DNA from: Nonomuraea pusilla
GTDB taxonomy: Bacteria > Actinomycetota > Actinomycetes > Streptosporangiales > Streptosporangiaceae
Assembly: GCF_900109355.1 (NCBI RefSeq)
Contig: NZ_FOBF01000005.1
Location: forward strand, 372,001-436,000
Direction of reading: 5' to 3'
DNA length: 64,000 bases
Shown: positions 12,078 to 20,367 of the stretch, piece by piece
Position numbering within the stretch: the first letter of the stretch is position 1
Layout of the letters: every line of letters begins with the position of its first letter
Made by a program: the position numbers and the translations under genes
Notes under the pieces: model-generated
Database searches by the model: none
Told to the model about the DNA's origin: nothing
What the model saw: the letters and a program-made list of their open reading frames with translations, nothing else

Positions 12078-12992
12078 GTGCTTCGTCAGGCTCTGCTGGC
12101 TCTTTCCGCCGGTGAGCGCGTCCAGCGCCTCGCCTTCTCGCCCCTCGCCAGGGGCGTCGTCGAGCGCCACGTCCCGGGTGACGTGGCCGCCGTCGTCGAC
12201 GGGCTGGCCCGCAGGGGCCTGCTCGTCTCCGCCGAGCACCTGGGCGGGGAGGTGACCGACAGGGCGCAGGCCGAGCGGGCCGTCGGCGACCACCTCGCGC
12301 TGCTCGACCTGCTGCCCGCGGGCGCCGAAGCCTCGGTCAGCCTCACCGCGCTGGGCCTGCGCCTGTCGGAGGAGCTCGCGCTCGACAACGCCGCCGTCGT
12401 CTGCCAGGCCGCCGAGTCCAGAGGCGTCACGGTGACGCTGGAGGCGGCGGAGCACGACGCGGTGCGCGGCCTGTACGGGGTCCACGCGACGCTGCGCAAG
12501 GAGCATCCCGACGTGGGGGTCGTGGTGCACGCCCACCTGCCGGGCGCGGAGGAGCGCTGCGAGCGGCTCGACGGCGCCAGGGTGCGGCTCTCGAAGGGCG
12601 GGCATCCGGCGCCCGGCGCGCTCACCGCGCCCGCTGACGTCGACCGCTCGTACGCCCGCTGCCTGAGGACGCTGATGGCGGGCGGCGCCTACCCCATGGT
12701 CGCCACGCACGACCCGAGGCTGCTGCGCATCGCGGGCACGCTGGCGGTGCTGCACGGGCGCGAGCCGTCCGGGTTCGAGTACCAGCTCCGCCACGGGCTG
12801 CGTACGGACGAGCAGGAGCGGCTGGCGGAGCAGGGCGCGCAGGTGCGGGTGCGGGTCCCCTGCGGCCCCGGCTGGTACGTCCAGCTGACGCGCCGCCTGG
12901 CGGACCGCCCGCGTGACCTGGCGCTGGTCGCCCGCGCGCTGCTGTCGCGGGGACGGCCGCCCGTGGCGCGTGCCCGGCCGGCACGGCCGTAG
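12078..12992 (+). CDS. Proline dehydrogenase (monofunctional)
   Basis: 304 residues. It oxidises proline to 1-pyrroline-5-carboxylate with FAD and passes electrons to the respiratory quinone pool. The TIM-barrel family signs are VRLSKGGHPAPGALTAPADV in place of the usual VRLVKGAY, then DRSYARCLRTLMAGGAYPMV and ATHDPRLL, and the YQLRHGLR helix whose arginines bind the substrate carboxylate. Length fits the monofunctional form with no P5C dehydrogenase domain. proC, which runs the reverse step, starts 62 bp downstream on the same strand, so opposite proline reactions sit side by side. Confidence 0.85.
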   Translation: MLRQALLALSAGERVQRLAFSPLARGVVERHVPGDVAAVVDGLARRGLLVSAEHLGGEVTDRAQAERAVGDHLALLDLLPAGAEASVSLTALGLRLSEELALDNAAVVCQAAESRGVTVTLEAAEHDAVRGLYGVHATLRKEHPDVGVVVHAHLPGAEERCERLDGARVRLSKGGHPAPGALTAPADVDRSYARCLRTLMAGGAYPMVATHDPRLLRIAGTLAVLHGREPSGFEYQLRHGLRTDEQERLAEQGAQVRVRVPCGPGWYVQLTRRLADRPRDLALVARALLSRGRPPVARARPARP

Positions 12993-12999
12993 CCGCCGG

Positions 13000-13005
13000 T
13001 AGGCT
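13000..13005 (+). promoter_or_regulatory. Candidate -10 box TAGGCT for proC
   Basis: TAGGCT lies 49 nt before the proC ATG, giving a leader of about 43 nt that carries the duplicated ribosome-site segment. Confidence 0.35.
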
Positions 13006-13020
13006 GCGCGCAGCGACTTC

Positions 13021-13054
13021 ATCCACGACGGGCCGACATCCACGAGGGGCCGAC
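13021..13054 (+). repeat. 17-bp tandem duplication over the proC ribosome site
   Basis: Units 13021-13037 and 13038-13054 differ at one base (ATCCACGACGGGCCGAC versus ATCCACGAGGGGCCGAC). The change makes GAGGGG in the second unit, which is the Shine-Dalgarno sequence used by proC, 6 nt before its ATG. Confidence 0.85.
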
Positions 13055-13849
13055 ATGATCGCGATTCTGGGCACGGGCAAGATGGGCGAGGCCCTGCTGT
13101 CCGGTCTGCTGCGGGCCGGGTTCAAGCCGGGCGACGTCCTGGCCACGGCGAGGCGGCCGGAGCGGGCGCAGGCGCTGCAGGAGACGTACGGCGTGCGCAC
13201 GGTCGCGAACGCGGAGGCGGCGAAGGCGGCCGACACCCTGATCCTGGCGGTCAAGCCGCAGGACATGGCCGCGCTCCTGGCGGAGATCGCCCCGTACGTC
13301 CCGGCCGACCGCCTGGTGATCACGGCGGCGGCGGGCATCACCACCGGCTTCGTCGAGCAGCGGCTCGACGCGGAGGTGCCGGTGGTCAGGGTGATGTCGA
13401 ACACGCCGATCAGGTTCGACGAGGCGATGAGCGTCATCTCGGCGGGCGCGCACGCGGGGGAGGAGCACCTGAGGCGTACGGAGGCGCTGCTCAAGCCGGT
13501 CGGCAAGGTGCTGCGCATCCCCGAGTCGCAGCAGGACGCCGCCACGGCGCTGTCGGGCAGCGGCCCCGCGTACTTCTTCTACCTGGTCGAGGCCATGGTC
13601 GACGCGGGCATCCTGCTCGGCATGCCGAGGGCGGCGGCGCTGGAGATGGTCACGCAGTCGATCGTGGGCGCGGCGGTGATGCTGCGCGACTCCGGCGAGC
13701 ATCCGGTGATCCTCCGGGAGGCGGTCACCTCGCCTGGCGGCACGACGATCGCGGCGATCGCGGAGCTGGAGCGCCACAAGGTACGCGCCGCCTTCCTGGC
13801 CGCCATCGAGGCGGCCCGCGACCGGGGCCGCGAGCTCGCCTCGGGCTGA
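13055..13849 (+). CDS. proC: Pyrroline-5-carboxylate reductase
   Basis: 264 residues. It makes proline from 1-pyrroline-5-carboxylate with NAD(P)H, the last step of proline synthesis. The N-terminal Rossmann fold starts MIAILGTGKMGEALLSGLLR. The dimer and active-site domain carries ALSGSGPAYFFYLVEAMVDA and the P5CR signature region LREAVTSPGGTTIAAIAELE. Full length for the family. The start is fixed by the Rossmann strand and GAGGGG upstream. Cytoplasmic. Confidence 0.96.
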   Translation: MIAILGTGKMGEALLSGLLRAGFKPGDVLATARRPERAQALQETYGVRTVANAEAAKAADTLILAVKPQDMAALLAEIAPYVPADRLVITAAAGITTGFVEQRLDAEVPVVRVMSNTPIRFDEAMSVISAGAHAGEEHLRRTEALLKPVGKVLRIPESQQDAATALSGSGPAYFFYLVEAMVDAGILLGMPRAAALEMVTQSIVGAAVMLRDSGEHPVILREAVTSPGGTTIAAIAELERHKVRAAFLAAIEAARDRGRELASG

Positions 13850-13867
13850 CGCTCCGGCGAGGGCAGG

Positions 13868-13898
13868 GCCCCGGTCGGCGTGGGGGCTCGGCCGGGGC
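13868..13898. terminator. Probable terminator between proC and the ABC permease
   Basis: GCCCCGG (13868-13874) and CCGGGGC (13892-13898) pair, extended inward by weaker G-T and C-G pairs, in the 63-bp gap between the two convergent genes. Confidence 0.45.
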
Positions 13899-13912
13899 GC
13901 GGGGCTCGTGCG

Positions 13913-14656
13913 TCAGGCGTCGCGCCTGTTCATCAGGACGGCGGCGGCCAGCATGGTGGCGGCGATCCAGGCGAGGTAGACGGCGTACCCGGCCCACGGG
14001 CCGAGCGGGTTGGCTTCGGCCGGCGTGATCACCTGCAGGCCGGCGTTGGTGGTGACGTAGTGGTGCGCGGACCGGGCCCACTCACCGGGCAGCATGCGGA
14101 CGAGCTGCGGCAGTACCAGGATCATCCCGATGACGGAGAGGAGCGCGCCGGGGGTGTGCCTGACGAGCGCGCCGAACGCCAGCCCGAACAGGCCGCAGGC
14201 GGTGAGGTAGAGGCCGGCGCCCACGACCGCCTGGGCGACGGCGCCGCCGTCACCGCCGGCCGGGCGCATGACGGCGAAGCCGACGAGCACGGACGCCCCC
14301 GCGGTGGCCGTGCAGACGACCAGCGCCGCGACGGTGAAGACGATGATCTTCCCGGCCAGCAGGCGCAGCCGACGCGGCACCGCGAGCAGCGACATCCTGA
14401 TGCCGCCCGTGCGGTACTCGCCGGAGATCACCAGCACGCCGAGCGCGGCCATCGACAGGGAGGCGAGGGTGACGCCGGACAGGCCCGCCCGGGCGGCGTC
14501 CAGCGCGGCGATCGGCTGCCCCTCCGCGTTCGCCTTCGTCGCGAACGACAGCAGCGCGCCGAACCCGACCATGAGCAGCGCGGTCACCAGCAGCGTCCAC
14601 ATCGTGGAGCGGACCGACCGCATCTTCGTCCATTCGGACCTGATGACGTCCATCAT
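13913..14656 (-). CDS. ABC transporter permease subunit
   Basis: 247 residues with about six membrane segments: TMWTLLVTALLMVGFGALLS, LASLSMAALGVLVISGEY, IIVFTVAALVVCTATAGASV, GLYLTACGLFGLAFGALV, ALLSVIGMILVLPQLV and AGYAVYLAWIAATMLAAAVL. The opening DVIRSEWTKMRSVRSTMW is typical of the actinomycete ABC-2 type exporters that pair with a DrrA-like ATPase. Its ATG overlaps the ATPase gene stop by 4 nt. The substrate is unknown; drugs, peptides or lipids are typical for the class. Confidence 0.88.
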   Translation of the reverse strand: MMDVIRSEWTKMRSVRSTMWTLLVTALLMVGFGALLSFATKANAEGQPIAALDAARAGLSGVTLASLSMAALGVLVISGEYRTGGIRMSLLAVPRRLRLLAGKIIVFTVAALVVCTATAGASVLVGFAVMRPAGGDGGAVAQAVVGAGLYLTACGLFGLAFGALVRHTPGALLSVIGMILVLPQLVRMLPGEWARSAHHYVTTNAGLQVITPAEANPLGPWAGYAVYLAWIAATMLAAAVLMNRRDA

Positions 14657-15543
14657 GACGCGTACTCCAGGCTGTCCTTGGTCAGTTCCATGTAGGCCGC
14701 CTCCAGCGACGGCTGGACGAACGTCAGCTCCTCCAGCGGGAGGCCCGCCCGTGCCGTGAGCGTGCCGATCTCCAGGGGGCTCAGCGCGGTCACCCGCAGG
14801 TGGTCGTGGTGCAGGTCGCCGACCCTGATCAGGTCGGCGACCTCGGCCAGGCGGGGTGAGCGCACCCGCACGTACCCCTGGGAGCTGGCGCCGATGAACT
14901 CGTCCACGGACGTGTCGGCGATCAGCCGGCCCTTGCCGATGACGACGAGGTGGTCGGCGGTCTGCGCCATCTCGCTCATGAGGTGGCTGGAGACGAACAC
15001 GGTGCGGCCTTCCGCGGCGAGCCCGCGCATGAAGGTGCGGATCCAGAGGATGCCTTCGGGGTCGAGCCCGTTGACGGGCTCGTCGAAGAGCAGGATCTCG
15101 GGGTCGCCCAGCAGCGCGGCGGCGATGCCGAGGCGCTGCGACATGCCGAGCGAGAAGCCGCCGATCCTGCGCCGGGCGGCGTCGCGCAGGCCGACGGTCT
15201 CCAGCACCTCCTCGACGCGGCTCGCGGGCAGGCCGTTGCTCTGGGCGACGGCCAGCAGGTGGTTGCGCGCGCTGCGCCCGCCGTGCACGGCCTTGGCGTC
15301 GAGGAGGGCGCCGACCGTGCGGAGCGGGTGACGCAGCTCGGCGTACGGCCGCCCGCCGATCAGCGCGGTGCCGGACGTGGGCCGGTCGAGGCCCAGGATC
15401 ATGCGCATGGTGGTGGACTTGCCTGCGCCGTTCGGCCCCAGGAAGCCCGTCACCCGGCCAGGTTCGACGTCGAAGGACAGGTCGGCCACGGCCGTCCTGT
15501 CGCCGTAGCGCTTGCTCAGGTTCTTCACCCGGATCGCGGTCAT
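14653..15543 (-). CDS. ABC transporter ATP-binding subunit (exporter type)
   Basis: 296 residues. Walker A GPNGAGKS at 36-43, signature SLGMS at 131-135, Walker B LLFDEP at 151-156 and the switch His in VFVSSHLMSEM. The DrrA/CcmA-type layout with a C-terminal extension of about 80 residues is usual for drug, lantibiotic or lipid exporters. It pairs with the permease encoded just downstream. The two-component genes lie 80 bp upstream on the same strand and probably control it. Confidence 0.92.
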   Translation of the reverse strand: MTAIRVKNLSKRYGDRTAVADLSFDVEPGRVTGFLGPNGAGKSTTMRMILGLDRPTSGTALIGGRPYAELRHPLRTVGALLDAKAVHGGRSARNHLLAVAQSNGLPASRVEEVLETVGLRDAARRRIGGFSLGMSQRLGIAAALLGDPEILLFDEPVNGLDPEGILWIRTFMRGLAAEGRTVFVSSHLMSEMAQTADHLVVIGKGRLIADTSVDEFIGASSQGYVRVRSPRLAEVADLIRVGDLHHDHLRVTALSPLEIGTLTARAGLPLEELTFVQPSLEAAYMELTKDSLEYAS

Positions 15544-15623
15544 GGTTCCAGCGTCGCCGCGCCGGGGCCGCGTTTCTTCCTGCCTCGGGACCGTTCTCCT
15601 TCGCGCGCTCTGGGAGCGTGGTC

Positions 15624-16361
15624 CTACGCGCCGGGTCGGATCAGGCCCGCCTCGTACGCCACGATGACGGCCTGCGCCCGGTCCCTGGCGCCGATCTTGG
15701 CGAACACGCTGGTGACGTGGTTCTTGACGGTGGACGGCGAGACCGCCAGCTCGTCGGCGATCTCGCTGTTCGACCGGCCGCGGGCGATGAGCAGGAGGAT
15801 CTCCCGTTCCCGTTCCGTGAGGCCGGGCAGCGGGTGGTCCGCGCGGCCCGCCCGGGGGCGGGCGGCCCGTACGAACGTGCCGATGAGCCTGGTCAGCAGC
15901 CGGGGCGCCACCGCGGACTCGCCCCGGTGCACGACCCGGACGCCCTCGATGAGCTCCTCGGGGGAGACGTCCTTGGGCAGGAAGCCGTCGGCGCCGGCCC
16001 GCAGCGCGGCGACGACGTTCTCGTCCAGGTCGAAGGTGCTCAGCGCGAGCACCCGGACGCCGGGCAGTTCGGCGGTGATGGCCTCGGTCGCGGCGACGCC
16101 GTCGAGGCCGGGCATGTGGAGGTCCATGAGCACGACGTCGGGCGCGAGCGTCCTGCTCAGCTCGACGGCCTGGGCGCCGTCCGCGGCCTCGCCCACCACG
16201 GTCAGGTCGGGCTGGGCGTCGAGCATCAGCCTGAACCCCTTGCGGGCGAGGGCGTGGTCGTCGGCGAGGAGCACCCTGACGACGGGCGGCTCGGGGTTCG
16301 GCGCGGTGTGCGGCTCGGGGCTCGGCTGGGCGTGCGGCTCGCGGTTCGGCTCGGGGTTCAC
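15624..16361 (-). CDS. NarL/LuxR-type response regulator
   Basis: 245 residues from a GTG that overlaps the kinase stop by 4 nt (GTGA). The receiver domain has acidic D34-D35, phospho-acceptor D80 in VLMDLHMPG, and Lys in FLPKDVSPEEL. The LuxR helix-turn-helix at about 175-235 contains LTEREREILLLIARGRSNSE and VSPSTVKNHV. The first 26 residues are an unusual PEP-rich tail (PEPNREPHAQPSPEPHTAPN); an inner GTG would give a normal MVLLADDH start, so the extension may be untranslated. Partner of the kinase upstream; the ABC exporter downstream is the likely target. Confidence 0.9.
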   Translation of the reverse strand: MNPEPNREPHAQPSPEPHTAPNPEPPVVRVLLADDHALARKGFRLMLDAQPDLTVVGEAADGAQAVELSRTLAPDVVLMDLHMPGLDGVAATEAITAELPGVRVLALSTFDLDENVVAALRAGADGFLPKDVSPEELIEGVRVVHRGESAVAPRLLTRLIGTFVRAARPRAGRADHPLPGLTEREREILLLIARGRSNSEIADELAVSPSTVKNHVTSVFAKIGARDRAQAVIVAYEAGLIRPGA

Positions 16362-17584
16362 GGTCTCTCCAGGGGGATGCGGGCGTGGACGCGGAAGCCG
16401 CCCTCGGGGCGCGGGCCGGTCGAGAGCTGGCCGCCGCACAGGGCGACCCGCTCGGCCATGCCGCCGAGCCCGAACCCGGGCGCGACGGCCTGCCTGCCGT
16501 GCTGTCCGCCCTGGTGGCGGAGCTGGTGCTTGACCGCGCCGTCGTCGAGCACCTCGACCTCGACGGAGCCCTGCTCGTACGCCAGCCGGACGGAGGCCCT
16601 GGCGCCCAGCGCGTGCTTGCGGGTGTTGGTCAGTGCCTCCTGGACGATCCGGTAGACGGCGTGGTCCACGGCGGCGGGCAGCGGCCCGGGTTCGCCGGTG
16701 ACGTCCAGGCTGGTGGGCAGCCCTGCGCTCCTGGCCTCGCGGACGAGCGCGGGCAGTCGTTCCGCGCCGACGCCGGTGGCGGCGTCGGCGCCCGTGCCGC
16801 CGCGCGTCCCCGCCGGACCGGCCTCGGCGCCGCCGGCGCCGTCGCTGGAGCCGGTCCTGAGGTCGTCGGCCCGAAGCACGTCGAGGAGCTGCCGCATCTC
16901 CGACAGCGCCTGGCGGGCGGTCTGCTCGGCGCTCTCCAGGGCGTCGCGGGTGACGTCCTGGCCGGGCGGCAGGGTGGCGCGGGCGCCGCCGACCAGGGCG
17001 TTGATGACGCTGATGTGGTGGGCGACGACGTCGTGCAGCTCCCTGGCGATGCGGCGGCGCTCGGCCCGTACGGCGCTGTCGGCGGCCTCGCGCTTGCTGC
17101 GCTCCTTGAGCTCCTCCCGGATGCGGACGAACTGCCCGATGCCCGCGGGGACCAGCGGGGAGAGCGCGCCGACGAGCCAGCCGGCGACGCCGGGCTCGGT
17201 GACCTCCATGACCACCGCGTAGCAGACGGCCGCGGCGCCGGCGGTGACGGCGGCGGTCCTGCCGGCGGCGTAGCGGCCGAGGCTGTAGAGGGCGACGGCG
17301 GTGGGCACGCTGCTGGTCTGCACGAGGTCGCCGGCGAAGCCGGCGACGTCCAGCGCGCTGACGGCGGCGGCGGTGACGACCGGCCTGCTCCGGCGCCAGA
17401 GCAGGAGCGGCGCGCACACGAGGAGCTCGACGGCGGCGAGCGTGCCGCGGACGTCGCCGGCAGCCGACATCACGGCGGCGCCCAACCCGGCGAACACCAC
17501 CATGACCAGCACCAGCGTGGTGTCGGACACGCGGGGGCGGCGGAAGAACCGCACGGGAGTGAGGAAGATCCTCGCTAAGCGCAC
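16358..17584 (-). CDS. Sensor histidine kinase (HisKA_3 type)
   Basis: 408 residues. The N-terminus has about five hydrophobic segments (for example TTLVLVMVVFAGLGAAVM and LAAVELLVCAPLLLW) with almost no outside domain, the intramembrane-sensing type common for cell envelope or drug stress. The dimer domain holds phospho-acceptor H184 in RRIARELHDVVAHHISV. The ATPase domain has the N box VQEALTNTRKHA and the G box GFGLGGMAERVALCGG. Codon 3 is TTA, the codon read by bldA tRNA in Streptomyces. The GTG follows TAGGGT by 6 nt, so it may be leaderless; AGGG 8 nt upstream is a weaker ribosome site. Confidence 0.93.
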   Translation of the reverse strand: MRLARIFLTPVRFFRRPRVSDTTLVLVMVVFAGLGAAVMSAAGDVRGTLAAVELLVCAPLLLWRRSRPVVTAAAVSALDVAGFAGDLVQTSSVPTAVALYSLGRYAAGRTAAVTAGAAAVCYAVVMEVTEPGVAGWLVGALSPLVPAGIGQFVRIREELKERSKREAADSAVRAERRRIARELHDVVAHHISVINALVGGARATLPPGQDVTRDALESAEQTARQALSEMRQLLDVLRADDLRTGSSDGAGGAEAGPAGTRGGTGADAATGVGAERLPALVREARSAGLPTSLDVTGEPGPLPAAVDHAVYRIVQEALTNTRKHALGARASVRLAYEQGSVEVEVLDDGAVKHQLRHQGGQHGRQAVAPGFGLGGMAERVALCGGQLSTGPRPEGGFRVHARIPLERP

Positions 17585-17590
17585 GTTAAA

Positions 17591-17596
17591 ACCCTA
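17591..17596 (-). promoter_or_regulatory. Candidate -10 box TAGGGT of the sensor kinase gene
   Basis: On the minus strand TAGGGT ends 6 nt before the GTG at 17584. The 136-bp gap to the divergent acuC gene holds both promoters. Confidence 0.4.
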
Positions 17597-17720
17597 ATTC
17601 ACATCTTTTCCGGGCCCAGGGATTGGCCGCGTGGCATCCAACCCGGCCTACATGGAGGCGCGCGTGCTGCGGTAACGTCGCCCCCAGTACGAGGGCGAGG
17701 GCGCGGGAGAGGGTGTTGGC

Positions 17721-18884
17721 ATGAGCCGCTCGACACGGGTCATCTGGGATGACGCCCTCACCTCCTACGACTTCGGCCCGAGCCACCCCCTCGCGCCCGT
17801 GCGCGTCGAGCTGACCATGGCACTCGCCCGCGAGCTGGGCGTGCTCGACAAGGTCGAGCTGACCGGCTGCGCCCCCGCCACCGAGGACGAACTGGCCACG
17901 GTGCACGGACGCGACTACATCGAGGCCGTCAAGCGGGTGTCCGCCTCGGGCGTGCCCGACCTGTCGGTGGGGCTCGGCACGACGGACAATCCGGCGTTCA
18001 AGGGCGTGCACGAGGCGTCGGCGCTCATCGCGGGGGCGTCGCTGGCCGCCGCCAGGGCGGTCTGGCGGGGCGAGGCGGAGCACGCGGTGAACGTGGCGGG
18101 CGGCCTGCACCACGCGATGCCGTCGGCCGCGAGCGGCTTCTGCGTCTACAACGACCCCGCGCTGGCCATCGCCTGGCTGCTCGCGCAGGGCGCCGGGAAG
18201 GTCGCGTACGTGGACGTGGACGTCCACCACGGCGACGGCGTGCAGACGATCTTCTACGACGACCCGAGGGTGCTGACGATCAGCCTGCACGAGAGCCCGC
18301 GCACGCTCTTCCCCGGCACCGGGTTCCCGCAGGAGACGGGCGCCGACGGCAGCGCGGTGAACGTCGCGCTCCCCGCGGGGTGCGGCGACGCGGGCTGGCT
18401 GCGCGCCTTCCACGCGGTGGTGCCCCCGCTGCTGCGGGAGTTCCAGCCGGAGGTCCTGGTCACGCAGCAGGGCTGCGACAGCCACGCGCTCGACCCGCTG
18501 GCGAACCTCATGCTCAGCCTCGACGGGCAGCGCGCGGCGTACGCGGCGCTGCACCGGCTGGCGCACGAGACGGCCGGCGGCCGGTGGATCGCCGTGGGCG
18601 GCGGGGGCTACGAGATCGTGCAGGTGGTGCCGCGCGCCTGGACGCACCTGATCGCCGAGGCGGCGGGTCACCCCATCGACCCGGCCACCCCCACGGGAGA
18701 GCAGTGGCGGCGGCTGGTCCGCGAGAGGACCGGCGAGACGCCTCCGCTCACCATGTCCGACGGACGAAGACCGGAATTTAGCGACTTGTCCGGCGGTTAT
18801 GACCCTGCGGATCCCATCGACCGTGCGATCATCGCCACCAGGAACGCGGTGTTCCCCCTGCACGGCCTCGACCCCATGCCCTGA
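17721..18884 (+). CDS. acuC: AcuC-like histone deacetylase family protein
   Basis: 387 residues. Zinc-dependent deacetylase of the HDAC/AcuC fold; AcuC in Bacillus removes acetyl groups from acetyl-CoA synthetase. The His pair is in AGGLHHAMPSAASGFCVYND, zinc ligands in YVDVDVHHGDGVQTIFYDD and QQGCDSHALDPL, and the catalytic glycine-rich loop with Tyr in GGGGYEIVQVV. All key residues look intact. GAGAGGG precedes the ATG. It is followed 12 nt later by the phosphatase-like gene, so the two likely form an operon. The cellular substrate is not shown by context. Confidence 0.92.
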   Translation: MSRSTRVIWDDALTSYDFGPSHPLAPVRVELTMALARELGVLDKVELTGCAPATEDELATVHGRDYIEAVKRVSASGVPDLSVGLGTTDNPAFKGVHEASALIAGASLAAARAVWRGEAEHAVNVAGGLHHAMPSAASGFCVYNDPALAIAWLLAQGAGKVAYVDVDVHHGDGVQTIFYDDPRVLTISLHESPRTLFPGTGFPQETGADGSAVNVALPAGCGDAGWLRAFHAVVPPLLREFQPEVLVTQQGCDSHALDPLANLMLSLDGQRAAYAALHRLAHETAGGRWIAVGGGGYEIVQVVPRAWTHLIAEAAGHPIDPATPTGEQWRRLVRERTGETPPLTMSDGRRPEFSDLSGGYDPADPIDRAIIATRNAVFPLHGLDPMP

Positions 18885-18896
18885 AGAGGGAGAGCA

Positions 18897-19676
18897 GTGC
18901 TGAGCCGCGACGAACTCCGCGAGCACCTTGTCCAGACGCGAATCGCCGGCGATGTCGCGACCTCCCGCGAGAACAACCTCGACCACTACAGCTCGCTGGC
19001 CAACCGCGACCCCTACTACATGCTGGGGCTGACCTTCGAGCAGTCCTGGTCGTTCCGCGACATCCTCGAACTCATGGCGAAGTCGGCGGGCGTGGTCGCC
19101 GACCCCGGCCACCGCTGGGGCCAGGACACGATCGACCCCGACCTGACGATCGACGCGCTCGACGCCATGGCCGCCGCCGTCGCGGCGGCGCTGTCGCGCG
19201 AGAACCCGAGGATCCTGTTCGCCACCGGGCACCCCACGGGGCTGCTCACCGTCCACCTGGCGCTGGCCAGGCTCGCCGCCGAGCACGGCGCCACCCTGCT
19301 CACGCCGGGCGAGGGCTGGACGTACGCGGGGTCGGGCTTCGGCCGGCCGCGCAGGATCCGCTACCTGGAGGACGTCGCGATGCTGGACGACCGCGGCGCG
19401 TTCGTCCACACGCACGACGCCGAGCCGATGCGGCACATGCTGCGGGAGCTCGACGAGCACCCCGACCTGGTCGTGGCCGACCACGGCTGGGCGGGCGCGG
19501 CGGCCGAGGCGGGCGTGCCGACGGTGGCCTTCGCCGACAGCAACGACCCGGGGCTGTTCCTGGGCCAGGCGGAGGGCAAGATCGACGTCGTCGTGCCGCT
19601 CGACGACAACGTGTTCCCGCGCCATTACGCTCCGCTGACGCGCCATCTCGTCACATCCGTCTCAGCAGCCCTTTGA
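18897..19676 (+). CDS. Actinomycete phosphatase-like protein, substrate unknown
   Basis: 259 residues. From memory it matches proteins labelled phosphatase in Streptomyces near the same neighbours. Signs are the conserved opening HLVQTRIAGDVATSRENNLD, ILFATGHPTGLLTVHLALAR (alpha/beta core), THDAEPMRHML, LVVADHGWAGAAAEAGVPTV and the end VPLDDNVFPRHYAP. Asp and His in these motifs could bind metal, but the chemistry is not proven. No signal peptide. The GTG start has AGAGGGAG upstream and follows acuC by 12 nt. Confidence 0.65.
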   Translation: MLSRDELREHLVQTRIAGDVATSRENNLDHYSSLANRDPYYMLGLTFEQSWSFRDILELMAKSAGVVADPGHRWGQDTIDPDLTIDALDAMAAAVAAALSRENPRILFATGHPTGLLTVHLALARLAAEHGATLLTPGEGWTYAGSGFGRPRRIRYLEDVAMLDDRGAFVHTHDAEPMRHMLRELDEHPDLVVADHGWAGAAAEAGVPTVAFADSNDPGLFLGQAEGKIDVVVPLDDNVFPRHYAPLTRHLVTSVSAAL

Positions 19677-19987
19677 GTCGAATTCGGCCCTCCCGATACC
19701 GTCTTTTCGCGCCAGCATTCCATGGCCCACGCCGTCGCTTTGCCAACTTTTGATGGCTCCTGGGCGACTCTTATGTGTGTCAGGTTGGACAGTTCCAACG
19801 ACCGGCGAGGTGCTCGTTTCCCGGGCTGGCCAGCGACTTCACTGGTTCCTCTGACAGCTGGCTCCGCAGGCTGAGAAAATAGGGGGTTTGCGCACTCGGA
19901 GTCCCGACTTACGCTGACGGCAGTACACGTGCGTGAGCAATGGCACCAGTGGGGATAACCCAGAAACACGTGCGGAAGAGGCGTCCG
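19677..19987 (+). other. 311-bp intergenic region upstream of BldC-like regulator
   Basis: No coding frame is supported. It holds an inverted repeat GTTGGA-CAGT-TCCAAC (19784-19799), a candidate promoter at 19888-19915, and a 66-nt leader. Base composition is lower in GC than neighbours, which fits a regulatory region. Confidence 0.6.
19888..19915 (+). promoter_or_regulatory. Candidate promoter of the BldC-like regulator
   Basis: TTGCGC (19888-19893) and TACGCT (19910-19915) with a 16-bp spacer. Transcription would begin near 19922, giving a leader of about 66 nt. Confidence 0.45.
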
Positions 19988-20191
19988 ATGGGTGCAGGCG
20001 AAAGACCTCTCAGCGAGGTGAAGTTCCTGACTGTGGCTGAAGTGGCGACGGTCATGAGGGTGTCCAAGATGACGGTGTACCGGCTCGTCCATTCCGGCGA
20101 GCTGCCGGCCATCCGTGTCGGCCGCTCGTTCAGGGTGCCCGAGCAGGCGGTGCACGACTATCTGCGGGAGGCCTACATCGAGGCAGGTTGA
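19988..20191 (+). CDS. BldC-like helix-turn-helix (excisionase-type) regulator
   Basis: 67 residues, essentially one winged helix: KFLTVAEVATVMRVSKMTVY and RLVHSGELPAIRVGRSFRVP. This is the MerR-like DNA-binding fold seen in excisionases and BldC, without an effector domain. Highly conserved in actinomycetes beside the bS22 gene. I chose ATG 19988 because GGAAGAGG lies 6 nt upstream; an ATG at 19940 would add 16 residues. It is a different protein from the BldC encoded at 44371-44592. Likely a global or developmental regulator; the targets cannot be read from here. Confidence 0.88.
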   Translation: MGAGERPLSEVKFLTVAEVATVMRVSKMTVYRLVHSGELPAIRVGRSFRVPEQAVHDYLREAYIEAG

Positions 20192-20196
20192 CGTAG

Positions 20197-20216
20197 CGGC
20201 ACGCGCACGCGTGCCG
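20197..20216. terminator. Perfect inverted repeat after the BldC-like gene
   Basis: CGGCACGCG-CA-CGCGTGCCG begins 5 nt after the stop codon. It is a likely factor-assisted or intrinsic terminator without a T tract. Confidence 0.55.
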
Positions 20217-20303
20217 TGAATGGCGGACGCGGGAGGGGCCCGGTCACCCCAAGGCACGACCGGGTCTCACCCCCCCAATGGGCGATCTACCGTGGATCGC
20301 CGG

Positions 20304-20335
20304 TAGTCTGTGGTCCGGCGTGCGCTCGCACGCCG
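20304..20335 (+). promoter_or_regulatory. Candidate -10 box and 5' hairpin of the bS22 transcript
   Basis: TAGTCT (20304-20309) would start transcription near 20316, exactly where the perfect inverted repeat CGGCGTGCG-CT-CGCACGCCG (20316-20335) begins. The bS22 mRNA would therefore start with a stable hairpin 32 nt before its GTG. A terminator of upstream transcription is the alternative; the TTTC after the stem would suit that too. Confidence 0.4.
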
Positions 20336-20367
20336 TTTCAGACTTGCTATCAGTACCTGGGGGTCCC

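Noticed and set aside
11874..13043. Long minus-strand frame continuing upstream of the lipoprotein start
   Set aside because: It is antisense to proline dehydrogenase; the lipobox fixes the real start at 11873.
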